Assembly: GCA_030068145.1 (NCBI GenBank)
Contig: JAPJBO010000515.1
Location: forward strand, 62,001 to 126,000
DNA length: 64,000 nucleotides
Direction: 5' to 3'
Source of the DNA: Diplonema papillatum
Taxonomy: Eukaryota > Euglenozoa > Diplonemea > Diplonemida > Diplonemidae
Program-made: the position numbers and the translations under genes
The notes under the pieces: model-generated
Told to the model about the DNA's origin: nothing
Seen by the model: only the letters and a program-made list of their open reading frames with translations
The model's database searches: none
Shown: positions 10,956-20,791 of the stretch, piece after piece
Numbering within the stretch: the first letter of the stretch is position 1
How the letters are laid out: each line of letters begins with the position of its first letter

Positions 10956-12726
10956 CTGGCAGCTTCCATTTTGAGAATAACGACCGAAAATCGGGTTTCG
11001 TCGATGTACACTACCTCGAACCGGGCTGGGCAGGGTTGTTGTGTGTCTGTACGGATCTTTCCTCCTCTGGGATCAACCCCCAAGAGAAGGAACCGTTACG
11101 GTTAGGTATACACGTGTGGTCGTCCAGCCTCAGAAGCTGAAAAAAGGCAGGCGCTTCGTTTTGTTTGTGCGTGCCGGTTGATCGTTTTCCCGCTTGTATT
11201 TACCCTGCGTATATTCAGGTAAGGAATTCCGATCAACCACCAAAACACGCTGCCTACGTCTTTTTGGCCTGCACAATACATTGAAGGGCAACCCGCAAGA
11301 TTGTTAGTACTAGAAATAAAAAGCGGATGTCACACCCGCTCCTTCGCGTGATTCTTGCGCGCGTTTTGGTTGTAACACACCCGTTTTTCGGGTGTGACTC
11401 GGGTACACCACATAAACTCCACGCTTCTGAGGCTGGGCTAGGCTTTTGTTTGTCTTATTCTGAAGGAGAAACCTGGCTGCGCATAGTCCTGCCCTGGAGT
11501 GGGCAAGAAGAAGAAGAAAGAGGAAAAAAAAAAAAAAAAAAAAAAAAAACGCTAACCCAAACAACTTCCGCCGGCAGAGAAACCTTGCCTAGAGAAATCA
11601 ACTGCCTTCGGGTAGGCTAGTCTGACACGAGTTGTCGTCGGGAAAAAAAAAAAAAAAAAACCCTATTAAGGATCCGTTCCTGCTTTCCGACACGGGGGTA
11701 TATTCAGGCACTCAAGGAAAAATAAAGAAAACGGAAAAGAAAAAAAAACGATATTCGATGCTCCGTCATTGCCCCTTTGCTTCAATTGCCGCTTCGCCAA
11801 CCAGTCCAAGCAAAGCTGGTTCAACATTTGCTGCTCGCAGATTTTAGACACAAAAACTCAACTTGTAGAACGTGGGGGGCCCAAGACAACACTCCACGAA
11901 GGAATGTACTTGGTGTCGGTCACAAACAGTCCCGGACATGGCTAGCCATAACCCATAACGAAAGCGTGCACTAAATATACAACCCGTAACCACATAGCCC
12001 TTTCTTGCTCTAAGAGAATCCATTCATGAACGGTCACACGGAGACCCTAAAACCCCGGAATTTCAAGCGAACTTTAACTCTAAAAAGGGGCCCAAGACTA
12101 CCCTCCTCGAAGGAATGTACTTTGGTGTGGCTGCCGACGCCGCAACTTCGGGTCCTCGCATCAAGACCTGTGCTCTATGAACGGTGGTAATGGTGCCTTG
12201 CAAGTGATCTCTTCATCGGGATGAAAGCGCTTACGCGTTCACCATACGCATACGGGTCGACCACCGATGTTACTGTGAACAAACCAGCGTGCCCAGCACC
12301 CCCGCCCGGCGAACGCCACCCAATGCAACGCAGCCCCCGGCTGCGTCCACCCGGCGCGCGAACCGACGCAAACGCGAAGAAACGAGCGAGGTGTCATCCA
12401 ACGATGGCTCCGGCCGGGAGGCCACACTGACACCCACTCGTAGGCCGCCCCCGCGGCAACAAACGCGTTCCATCTGCTGTTACGTAGACACGGAGTGTGC
12501 GTAGTGCGTTGCTCAGGGTAGTCGAAGGCCTGACAATCCCACTAATGCAACAAATGCACGCCTGATGCTGCAACCCCTTAACCCGGGCGGCGGCGCGTTG
12601 GCATGAGTCAGGAACCTCAAAGGGAGCAGCGCGAGAGGCATCATCCACGCTTCAAAGGCCCACACTAATGCAACAAATTTACACTTGGTGTCGGTCGCAA
12701 ACCGTCCCGGACAATGGCTAGTCATA
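10956..12726. other. Intergenic mosaic, no gene seen
   Basis: Contains a repeat E copy (about 11165-11310), ends of the GCGGGTGT MITE (11120 and 11420), poly-A runs (11520-11550 and 11642-11660) and a repeat A copy (11938-12090) nearly identical to 58472-58625. No supported gene. Confidence 0.5.
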
Positions 12727-12825
12727 TTGACAATGACGGTCGGCATGAGATGGGCGCTGCTGGCGTCGGCGGCTGCCTGCGTGGGCGGGTTCGGCCACGA
12801 CGGATGACATGTATACCATTGACAC
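12727..12825 (+). pseudogene. Truncated PL4 exon 1 fragment
   Basis: About 99 bp nearly identical to the start of exon 1 of gene 1 (13176 onward), including the ATG and the MRWAL signal-peptide start. A 5-bp deletion (TCAGC is missing after GGGTTCGGCC) breaks the frame, and homology stops after GTATACCATTGACAC. It lies 450 bp upstream of the intact exon, so it is a decayed tandem duplicate. Confidence 0.8.
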
Positions 12826-13193
12826 AGCGGACCAACCAAAGTACACGTACCGATCCTCTTACCTAGTGTAACACGCAGAGCGCAAGGGATATCTTTCCCA
12901 TATTGCTGAAGGTCACCCGAGAAGACTTCAAACACCCGGAGTTTCAAGCGAACTTTCACTCTATAAAGAGAACCCACACCGACACCGACGGGCAGTCGTT
13001 TATCCCTGAGAGTTTATCATCCCGCAATCGAACCAAGTGGACCAACCAAGCACGTACACACCTTCTCCGGTAGCTCCCGGTTCAGCCGACTTCCGCAGCC
13101 TTCTTAGAGGGTCCCTTGTTCCTCAAAACCAGCACACCCTAATAACGACCCACCTCTCTCCCAGTCCAAAGTAAATTGACAACGGCGGTCGGC

Positions 13194-13607
13194 ATGAGAT
13201 GGGCGCTTCTGGCGTCGGCGGCTGCCTGCGTGGGCGGGTTCGGCCTCAGCACGACGGATGACATGTATACCATTGACACGGGAGCGGACCTCGTCTTCAC
13301 GGTGCGCCGTACAGAGCCACCCGGAATGACTTCAACGTCGATTGGAGGCATCGAGTCGCTCCTGTACAAAGGCGTTGAGTACACAGAGGAAGGTCAGCGA
13401 GACTCGCACATCGGCTCCGGCTTCGACTGGCTTTACGAAGGCATCACGACTGTGGCCGTCGACGCGGTTCTGATCGACGACTCGATCATCAAAGTCACGG
13501 TCGAGACCCCGTACCTGATTCACTACTACATCGTCAAGAAGGACGTGACACCGGCTAGAATCTACATGGGCACATACTGGTCGAAGCAGCCGAACACCGA
13601 AGAGCAG
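13194..13607 (+). CDS. PL4 rhamnogalacturonan lyase gene 1, exon 1
   Basis: Encodes 138 residues starting at the ATG at 13194. The N-terminus MRWALLASAAACVGGF is a secretion signal. The mature start (FGLSTTDDMYTIDTGADLVF) and GGIESLLYKGVEY correspond to the first strands of the PL4 catalytic beta-sandwich. The enzyme family cleaves rhamnogalacturonan I backbones by beta-elimination outside the cell (family knowledge). The exon ends GAGCAG|GTAGTC at 13607/13608, phase 0, and joins in frame to 22826. An alternative upstream TTG start would add a few residues but is unlikely. Paralogues: 39822-40235 (very similar) and 59353-59817 (diverged). Confidence 0.82.
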
Positions 13608-14035
13608 GTAGTCGGGGAGTTTCTTGTTGAACAGGAAAAAACACGCAGTCTTTTATCCCCGAGGTTTTATCCCGCAATCGAACCAGGTTGTAGTAACTAA
13701 GCACATACACACCTTCTCCGGTAGCTCCCGGCTCAGCCGACTTCCGCGGCCTTCTTAAAAGGAAGAGCTCCCCCGCAAGGGTGCTTCCCCCGCGAGTAAA
13801 AGGGTAGGGCAGGTATTCTCATCTTGCAAGGTGGCCGGTGCTTCCTCACGGGCCCCGACGCACGCCTGCGTCCTCTCCATCCAACCCTCTGTTTTTCTTC
13901 TTTCTCTGTTGGCACCACGAAGCATACTTGTACCCCGCCTTAAAAAAAAGCGGGATCCCCGCTTTTTTTCTTCGAAAAGCCTCTAGGCAAAAACCCGTTT
14001 TCACACTTCTTTTTCCCCAATTTTGGAAAAAGCGC
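13608..14035 (+). other. Start of gene 1 intron 1
   Basis: Begins with the GT donor. The segment from about 13619 (TTCTTGTTGAACAGG, then the CTTCTCCGGTAGC block) recurs at about 23940-24080. Ends at the edge of the 11-bp minisatellite. No gene. Confidence 0.6.
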
Positions 14036-15235
14036 GGACAAAAAGCGGGGGAAAAGCGGGCAAAAAGCGAGGAACAGCGGGCAAGGCGGGCAAAAAGGGG
14101 GCAAATAGCGGGCAAAAAGCGGGCAAAAAGCGGGCAAAAAGCGGGCAAAAAGCGGGCAAAAAGCGGGCAAAAAGCGGGCAAAAAGCGGGCAAAAAGCGGG
14201 CAAAAAGCGGGCAAAAAGCGGGCAAAAAGCGGGCAAAAAGCGGGCAAAAAGCGGGCAAAAAGCGGGCAAAAAGCGGGCAAAAAGCGGGCAAAAAGCGGGC
14301 AAAAAGCGGGCAAAAAGCGGGCAAAAAGCGGGCAAAAAGCGGGCAAAAAGCGGGCAAAAAGCGGGCAAAAAGCGGGCAAAAAGCGGGCAAAAAGCGGGCA
14401 AAAAGCGGGCAAAAAGCGGGCAAAAAGCGGGCAAAAAGCGGGCAAAAAGCGGGCAAAAAGCGGGCAAAAAGCGGGCAAAAAGCGGGCAAAAAGCGGGCAA
14501 AAAGCGGGCAAAAAGCGGGCAAAAAGCGGGCAAAAAGCGGGCAAAAAGCGGGCAAAAAGCGGGCAAAAAGCGGGCAAAAAGCGGGCAAAAAGCGGGCAAA
14601 AGCGGGCAAAAAGCGGGCAAAAAGCGGGCAAAAAGCGGGCAAAAAGCGGGCAAGCGGGACAAAAAGCGGGCAAGAAGCGGCAAGAAGCGGCAAGAAGCGG
14701 CAAGAAGCGGACAAAAAGCGGGCAAAAAGCGGCCAAAAGGGGCAAAAAGCGGGCAAAGCGGGCAAAAGCGGGCAAAAAGCGGGCAAGCAGCGGGGAAAAA
14801 CGGGCAAAAAGCGGGCAAAAAGCGGGCAAAAAGCGGCAAAAAGCGGGCAAAAAGCGGGCAAAAAGCGGGCAAAAAGCGGGCAAAAAGCGGGCAAAAAGCG
14901 GGCAAAAAGCGGGCAAAAAGCGGGCAAAAAGCGGGCAAAAAGCGGGCAAAAAGCGGGCAAAAAGCGGGCAAAAAGCGGGCAAAAAGCGGGCAAAAAGCGG
15001 GCAAAAAGCGGGCAAAAAGCGGGCAAAGCGGGCAAAAAGCGGGCAAAAAGCGGGCAAAAAGCGGGCAAAAAGCGGGCAAAAGCGGGCAAAAAGCGGGGAA
15101 AAAGCGGGCAAAAGCGGGCAGAAAGCGGGCGAAAAGCGGGCGAAAAGCGGGGAAAAGCGGGCAAAGCGGGCAAACAGCGGGAAAACGGGCAAAAAGCGGG
15201 CAAACAGCGGGGAAAAGCGGGCAAAAAGCGGATAA
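14036..15235. repeat. 11-bp minisatellite (AAAAAGCGGGC)n
   Basis: About 1.2 kb, roughly 108 units, near-perfect in 14100-14600 and 14830-15030 with degenerate variants between and at the right end. Since 11 is not a multiple of 3 and the unit has no stop in any frame, several frames on both strands stay open for more than 400 codons (repeats of AGKKRAKSGQK on plus, ARFLPAFCPLF on minus). These are composition artefacts, not genes. It lies inside the inferred intron 1 of PL4 gene 1. Strand asymmetry is strong (plus strand almost free of T). Confidence 0.95.
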
Positions 15236-15296
15236 TTCAATACTCACCTACCTCATCCTCACACTCTCCCGCCGAGTTCCGGAGCCAAACACTGTG

Positions 15297-15333
15297 GGGA
15301 GCCACAATTAACATTTTGGTAGACATTTTCCAC
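15297..15333 (+). repeat. Left 37-bp terminal inverted repeat
   Basis: Identical in reverse complement to 19955-19991; preceded by the target duplication CTGTG. Confidence 0.92.
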
Positions 15334-15390
15334 CAAATTTCCGAAAATAGGGGGGGGGGGGGTAAAAATGTCACCTGTGGGAATTGACCC

Positions 15391-15419
15391 AAAAAAAAGT
15401 CCTTCGTGGGGTTCGAACC
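15391..15419 (-). promoter_or_regulatory. tRNA-like B box followed by T8 (minus strand)
   Basis: Read on the minus strand, GGTTCGAACCC (15409-15419) fits the Pol III B-box consensus. It is followed by ten bases and then eight T's (15391-15398), a Pol III-type terminator. It looks like the 3' end of a tRNA, but the T stem has a mismatch and no full cloverleaf was found upstream. Confidence 0.5.
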
Positions 15420-15509
15420 GCGGACCCTTGTGTCGACCCCTGTATTTCCACCCAAAAATTCACGTTTGGATTTCGTTCCAACGACAACGAACGACAACCT
15501 GATGTTTAG

Positions 15510-15795
15510 GCTACACACAACCTGATGATCTCCCACAAGGCTGTTATGTGCTCAGCAACGTGCTGGAACACCATTTCATAGTCCACATGGCACAAGAACG
15601 TCCAGGGGTGTGCGAGAATCACGCTCACGAAGTATGAAATTGCGTAATCTTCGAAAATCCGTCTGAAGACTATGCGGTGATGCATTTCTTTTTTTCCTGC
15701 CGACACGCAGCAGTGTAGCTGAGTCGCAAGGTTGGCGATTCCGGAGCCACTGACCCGGGTTCAAACCCGGACGATCAGAGTTTTTTCATTTTTCG
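15510..15795 (+). ncRNA. SINE-like Pol III module 1
   Basis: Homologous to 18140-18490 (shared blocks ATTGCGTAATCTTCGAAA, CGTCTGAAGAC and TTTTTTCCTGCCG). It carries an A box TAGCTGAGTCG (15716-15726, matching TRGYNNARNNG), a B box GGTTCAAACCC (15758-15768) and a T6 run at about 15780-15785. The spacing of boxes and terminator is tRNA-like, but the sequence between them does not fold as a cloverleaf, so this is a tRNA-derived SINE head or pseudo-tRNA rather than a functional tRNA. Confidence 0.5.
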
Positions 15796-15854
15796 TCAGT
15801 AGTGCCAGACGGAATTTTGTTGTTGTTGTTGTTAGTTGACGTTCAATCCCAGCT

Positions 15855-18130
15855 GGACGTCCATTTTAGTCAGGTGGATGCACAAGCGTGTTCTGGCCGA
15901 GATCACGCGTGTGTACCTCTCAAAGTGACAGAACTTTGACGTCTCCGTCCAAATTGTGGCTGCAAACGCGTGTTCTTGCCGAGAACACGCTTGTGCCGCC
16001 GGGTGCGAACTGGTTGCACAAGCGTATTCTGCAATTTTGCAATTTTGTTGGATGCAATTTGGTGCCGTAGACGCGGGTTCAATCCCGGCAGCTGGACGTT
16101 TTAGTCGGGTGGATGCACAAGCGTGTTCTGGCTGAGATCACGCGTGTGTACCTCTCAAAGTGACAGAACTTTGACGCCTCTGTCCAAATTGTGGCTGAAA
16201 ACACGTGTTCGTGCCGAGAACACGCTTGTGCCGCCGGGTGCGAACTGGTTGCGCAAGCGTATTCTGCAATTTTGTTGGATGCAATTTGGTGCCGTAGACG
16301 CGGGTTCAATCCCGGCAGCTGGACGTTTTTCCATTTTAGTCGGGTGGATGCACAAGCGTGTTCTGGCTGAGATCACGCGTGTGCACCTCGCAAAGTGACA
16401 GAACTTTGACGCCTCTGTCCAAATTGTGGCTGAAAACACGTGTTCGTGCCGAGAACACGCTTGTGCCGCCGGGTGCGAACTGGTTGCGCAAGCGTATTCT
16501 GCAATTTTGTTGGATGCAATTTGGTGCCGTAGACGCGGGTTCAATCCCGGCAGCTGGACGTTTTTCCATTTTAGTCGGGTGGATGCACAAGCGTGTTCTG
16601 GCTGAGATCACGCGTGTGCACCTCGCAAAGTGACAGAACTTTGACGCCTCTGTCCAAATTGTGGCTGAAAACACGTGTTCGTGCCGAGAACACGCTTGTG
16701 CCGCCGGGTGCGAACTGGTTGCGCAAGCGTATTCTGCAATTTTGTTGGATGCAATTTGGTGCCGTAGACGCGGGTTCAATCCCGGCAGCTGGACGTTTTT
16801 CCATTTTAGTCGGGTGGATGCACAAGCGTGTTCTGGCTGAGATCACGCGTGTGCACCTCGCAAAGTGACAGAACTTTGACGCCTCTGTCCAAATTGTGGC
16901 TGAAAACACGTGTTCGTGCCGAGAACACGCTTGTGCCGCCGGGTGCGAACTGGTTGCGCAAGCGTATTCTGCAATTTTGTTGGATGCAATTTGGTGCCGT
17001 AGACGCGGGTTCAATCCCGGCAGCTGGACGTTTTTCCATTTTAGTCGGGTGGATGCACAAGCGTGTTCTGGCTGAGATCACGCGTGTGCACCTCGCAAAG
17101 TGACAGAACTTTGACGCCTCTGTCCAAATTGTGGCTGAAAACACGTGTTCGTGCCGAGAACACGCTTGTGCCGCCGGGTGCGAACTGGTTGCGCAAGCGT
17201 ATTCTGCAATTTTGTTGGATGCAATTTGGTGCCGTAGACGCGGGTTCAATCCCGGCAGCTGGACGTTTTTCCATTTTAGTCGGGTGGATGCACAAGCGTG
17301 TTCTGGCTGAGATCACGCGTGTGCACCTCGCAAAGTGACAGAACTTTGACGCCTCTGTCCAAATTGTGGCTGAAAACACGTGTTCGTGCCGAGAACACGC
17401 TTGTGCCGCCGGGTGCGAACTGGTTGCGCAAGCGTATTCTGCAATTTTGTTGGATGCAATTTGGTGCCGTAGACGCGGGTTCAATCCCGGCAGCTGGACG
17501 TTTTTCCATTTTAGTCGGGTGGATGCACAAGCGTGTTCTGGCTGAGATCACGCGTGTGCACCTCGCAAAGTGACAGAACTTTGACGCCTCTGTCCAAATT
17601 GTGGCTGAAAACACGTGTTCGTGCCGAGAACACGCTTGTGCCGCCGGGTGCGAACTGGTTGCGCAAGCGTATTCTGCAATTTTGTTGGATGCAATTTGGT
17701 GCCGTGAATGCGGGTTCAATCCCGCCAGCTGGACGTTTTTCCATTTTTGTCAGCTGGATGCACAAGCGTGTTCTGGCTGAGATCACGCGTGTGCACCTCG
17801 CAAAGTGACAGAACTTTGACGTCTCTGTCCAAATTGTGGCTGCAAACGCGTGTTCGTGCCGAGAACACGCTTGTGCCGCCGGGTGCGAACTGGTTGCGCA
17901 AGCGTATTCTGCAATTTTGTTGGATGCAATTTGGTGCCGTAGACGCGGGTTCAATCCCGCCAGCTGGACGTTTTTCCAAACTAGTCAGATGGACGCACAA
18001 GCGTGTTCTGGCCGAAATCATGCGTGTGCACCTCGCAATTTGACAGAACTTGGATGTCTCCGTCCAAATTGTGGTCGCACAAGCGTGTTCTTGCCGAGAA
18101 CACGCTTGTGCCGACGGGTGCGAACTGGCA
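15855..18130 (+). repeat. 235-bp satellite array, forward arm (10 units)
   Basis: TGTTCTGG landmarks recur at 15888, 16123, 16358, 16593, 16828, 17063, 17298, 17533, 17768 and 18003, exactly 235 bp apart. Central units (16358-17533) are essentially identical; the outer ones diverge. Each unit has TGGCTGAGATC (A-box-like), two inverted CACAAGCGTGTTCT/AGAACACGCTTGTG blocks, a B box GGTTCAATCCC and, 12 bases later, T5. Overlapping 91- and 147-codon ORFs recur in every unit on both strands but carry no domain and are by-products of the repeat. Confidence 0.93.
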
Positions 18131-18139
18131 GAACGAGCG

Positions 18140-18490
18140 GGGTGCTGTAGACCCCGATGTAGTCCACATGAATGCTTCTTCAGCACAGTGAACACTACCT
18201 TCACTGCGACCTGGCTGGCCTGCTTTACAGGGCAGGTCCGACCAGGCGAAGAAATCCGCGATGGCAGCAGCATCAGGATGGGGATGAACATCTGGGGTGT
18301 GTCTTCTCGCACGCTCGAAGTACGAGATTGCGTAATCTTCGAAAGATCGTCTGAAGACCATGGGAGGATGCAATTTTTTTTCCTGCCGTTACGTGGCAGT
18401 GTGGTTGAGTCGTAAGGTGGGCGACTTCGGAGCCACTGACGCGGGTTCAATCCCGGCGACCTGATTATTTTCAAAGATCAGGGTTTTTTC
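18140..18490 (+). ncRNA. SINE-like Pol III module 2, at the centre of the inverted arrays
   Basis: A box TGGTTGAGTCG (18402-18412), B box GGTTCAATCCC (18444-18454) and a T6 run (about 18484-18490) in tRNA-like order. It is homologous upstream and downstream to module 1 at 15510-15795. It sits between the forward and reverse 235-bp arms. GAGTCG pairs with CGACTT between the boxes, giving a hairpin rather than a D arm. A Pol III transcript is inferred, not shown. Confidence 0.5.
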
Positions 18491-18544
18491 GCCAGCAGTG
18501 TGCTGCATGAACGCTCGCACACTGGATGCACTCTGCTCGCAAAG

Positions 18545-19797
18545 TGACAGAGCTTTGATCGTCCAAATTGTGGCTGAACAAGCGTGTCCTCGGCCAGAAC
18601 ACGCTTGTGCAGCTGACTAAATGGCAAAATTTAGAAGTCCCGCCGCCGGGAGCACCTCGGTCAACATTCTGCCCTGCCAGTTCACAACCGGTGGCACACG
18701 CGTGTTCTGGCCGAGAACATGCTTGTGCAGCCACAATTTGGACGGAGACACCAAAACTCTGTCACTTTGCGGGCGGAAAACGTGTGATCTCGGCCAGAAC
18801 ACGCTTGTGCATCCAGCGGACTAAAATGGAAAAACGTCCAGCTGCCGGGATTGAACCCGGCACCAAATTGCATCCAACAAAGTTGCGACCGGCCAGAATA
18901 CGCTTGTGCGACCAGCTCGCACCCGGCGGCACAAGCGTGTTCTCGGCAAGAACACACGTGTGCTGCCACAATTTGGACGGAGACGTCAAAGTTCTGTCAC
19001 TTTGCGAGCTGCACACGCCCGATCTCGGTCAGAACACGCTTGTGCATCCACCTGACTAAAATGGAAAAACGTCCAGCTGCCGGGATTGAACCCGCATCTA
19101 CGGCACCAAATTGCATCCAACAAAATTGCAGAATACGCTTGTGCAACAAGTTCGCACCCGGCGGCACAAGCGTGTTCTCGGAAAGAACACGCTTGTGCAG
19201 CCCCAATTTGGACGGAGACGTCAAAGTTCTGTCACTTTGCGAGGTGCACACGCGTGATCTCAGCCAGAACACGCTTGTGCATCCACCTGACTAAAATGGA
19301 AAAACGAACTTTAACTCTAAAAACGTCCAGCTGCCGGGATTGAACCCGCGTCTACGGCACCAAATTGCATCCAACAAAGTTGCAGAATACGCTTGTGCAA
19401 CCAGTTCGCACCCGGCGGCACAAGCGTGTTCTCGGCAAGAACACGCGTTTGCAGCCACAATTTGGACGGAGACGTCAAAGTTCTGTTACTCTGAGAGGTG
19501 CACACGCGTGATCCCGGTCAGAACACGCTTGTGCATCCACCTGACTAAAATGGAAAAAACGTCCAGCTGCCGGGATTGAACCCGCGTCTCTGGCATGCTC
19601 ACCATCCAGCAAAATTGCGAGCGGACCGGCCAGAATACGCTTGTGTAACCAGTTCTCACCCGGCGGCACAAGCGTGTTCTCGGAAAGAACACGCGTGTGC
19701 AGCCACAATTTGGACGGAGACGTCAAAGTTCTGTTACTCTGAGAGGTGCACACGCGTGATCTCGGCCAGAACACGCTTGTGCATCCACCTGACTAAA
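18545..19797 (-). repeat. 235-bp satellite array, reverse arm (about 5 units)
   Basis: The same unit as in 15855-18130 in reverse complement, more diverged, with unit lengths of about 235-257 bp. The signature GCCGGGATTGAACCCG (the B box in reverse) recurs at about 18846, 19080, 19335 and 19570. A short insertion carrying the repeat A tail (AACTTTAACTCTAAAAACG) is present near 19306-19324 in one unit. Confidence 0.9.
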
Positions 19798-19802
19798 ATG
19801 GG

Positions 19803-19912
19803 AAAAAATGCTCGGAGCAGGAATCGAACTGCGGGATTTTTGCGAAAAAAATGCCAGGAGCAGGAATCGAACCGTCGGATTTTGCGAAAAAAAGCGAAGA
19901 GCAGGAATCGAC
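19803..19912 (-). promoter_or_regulatory. Three short B-box plus T-run modules (minus strand)
   Basis: On the minus strand three copies of a unit of about 45 bp read (A/G)GTTCGATTCCTGCTC followed within about 10-12 bases by T6-T7. The middle B box (19863-19873) is GGTTCGATTCC, a perfect match to the consensus. They look like truncated tRNA 3' ends with terminators. No A box is visible upstream. Confidence 0.5.
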
Positions 19913-19954
19913 TCCGAAAATCTCAGAAATTGGGGGGGGGGGGGGTCGGTTTTC

Positions 19955-19991
19955 GTGGAAAATGTCTACCAAAATGTTAATTGTGGCTCCC
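19955..19991 (-). repeat. Right 37-bp terminal inverted repeat
   Basis: Exact inverse of 15297-15333; followed by the target duplication CTGTG at 19992-19996. Confidence 0.92.
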
Positions 19992-20113
19992 CTGTGTGAT
20001 GTCGCCGTTGATGAGGAGTTTGCCCTGAGCGAGGCGGCGCTTGTGTTCCCTGAGATCGTACCCAGGGTTGAAACCCCCGAGTCGACCCCAGTTACACTGG
20101 GCAGGTATTCAGA

Positions 20114-20791
20114 ATGTCCCGTGCGCAGCTGCGGCAAGGCAAGTCGCAGCCGAAGTCGCTTCGGTTTCATAGCCGTCACTGTCGCTGTCGCTGCCAGCCG
20201 AAGAAACGGTTTTCTTGCCGAAGTCGCTTCGGTTTCATAGCCGTCACTGTCGCTGTCGCTGCCAGCCGAAGAAACGGGTTTCTTGCCGCTCCTCGACTGC
20301 CGGACAGCAAACTCCGCCTTTCCGCGGTGGTGGTACACACGGGACAACGTACGACGAACGGGCATTTTGTAACCTACGTCTTACAAGGGATACAATGGAC
20401 GCTTTTTGATGACGAACGGGTTTTACACGTCGACAGCGTCCCTTGGGCTGACGTATACCTCGCCGCGTACGTACAAGTCCCTGGTGCATCCCACGAGGTG
20501 GTCGAGCGCTTGCCGTCGCCTACGATGGTGGCCACGACAGTCCCACCGCAGGTCCCGCTGATGCCTCCTACCCCGCCCTGTAGCGACGGGGACCTGGAAT
20601 CTTGTCAATCCACGCCTCCCGACGCCGCTTTGAATGCGCACGGACAACCACCTCGAGAGCCCACGAACCCCCCGGAACTGCGGTGCAAACGCTGCTTCAC
20701 CGACCGCACCAAAGAAGGTCAGTTGTTCCGGGGCCTCAGGGGCCTGCGTGCACACGAACGTTTTTGCACGTACGTCAACTTCGGTGAGTGA
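20114..20791 (+). pseudogene. C-terminal fragment of a ubiquitin-specific protease with a C2HC finger
   Basis: From about 20290 the frame reads LRLSAVVVHTG, then NGHFVTYV, GIQWTLFDDERV and ADVYLAAYVQV. This matches the C-terminal His-box half of the USP (C19) peptidase domain, including the catalytic-His motif G-H-(Y/F) and the W-x-x-F-D-D motif (family knowledge). The Cys-box half is absent. About 100 residues later comes C-x2-C...H-x3-C (RCKRC to HERFC), a zinc-finger-like motif, then a stop at 20789-20791. The first 50 codons overlap a 63-bp tandem duplication (20139-20280) that is probably not coding in this frame. It may be a captured gene piece or part of a retroelement ORF. Confidence 0.6.

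Larger units (their letters stand above)
15297..19991. mobile_element. 4.7-kb TIR-bounded element carrying opposed 235-bp arrays
   Basis: Perfect 37-bp terminal inverted repeats (15297-15333 and 19955-19991, outer end GGGAGCCACAATTAACATTT) are flanked by the direct 5-bp duplication CTGTG (15292-15296 and 19992-19996). Next to each TIR lies a G tract. Inside are: a minus-strand B box with T-run (15391-15419); a SINE-like module (15510-15795); ten head-to-tail 235-bp units on plus (15855-18130); a second SINE-like module (18140-18490); about five units on minus (18545-19797); and three short B-box modules on minus (19803-19912). No transposase is encoded, so it must move in trans if it moves. 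The two arrays together form a large palindrome. Superfamily unknown. Confidence 0.85.

Noticed and set aside
13838..15387. Five overlapping ORFs of 400-465 codons on both strands
   Set aside because: They are all translations of the 11-bp minisatellite, which lacks stops in every frame; no domain, no start context, no composition typical of the real exons.
16079..17954. Identical 147- and 91-codon ORFs repeated every 235 bp
   Set aside because: They follow the satellite period on both strands, overlap the next unit and have no domain; phrases such as AAGIEPAST come from reading a B box backwards.
18399..18455. Functional tRNA gene
   Set aside because: A and B boxes and terminator are present, but neither a D arm nor a 7-base anticodon loop can be drawn, and the T stem has a mismatch.
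15855..19797. CRISPR array
   Set aside because: Spacing is regular, but the units are continuous 235-bp repeats with no unique spacers, and the DNA is eukaryotic.
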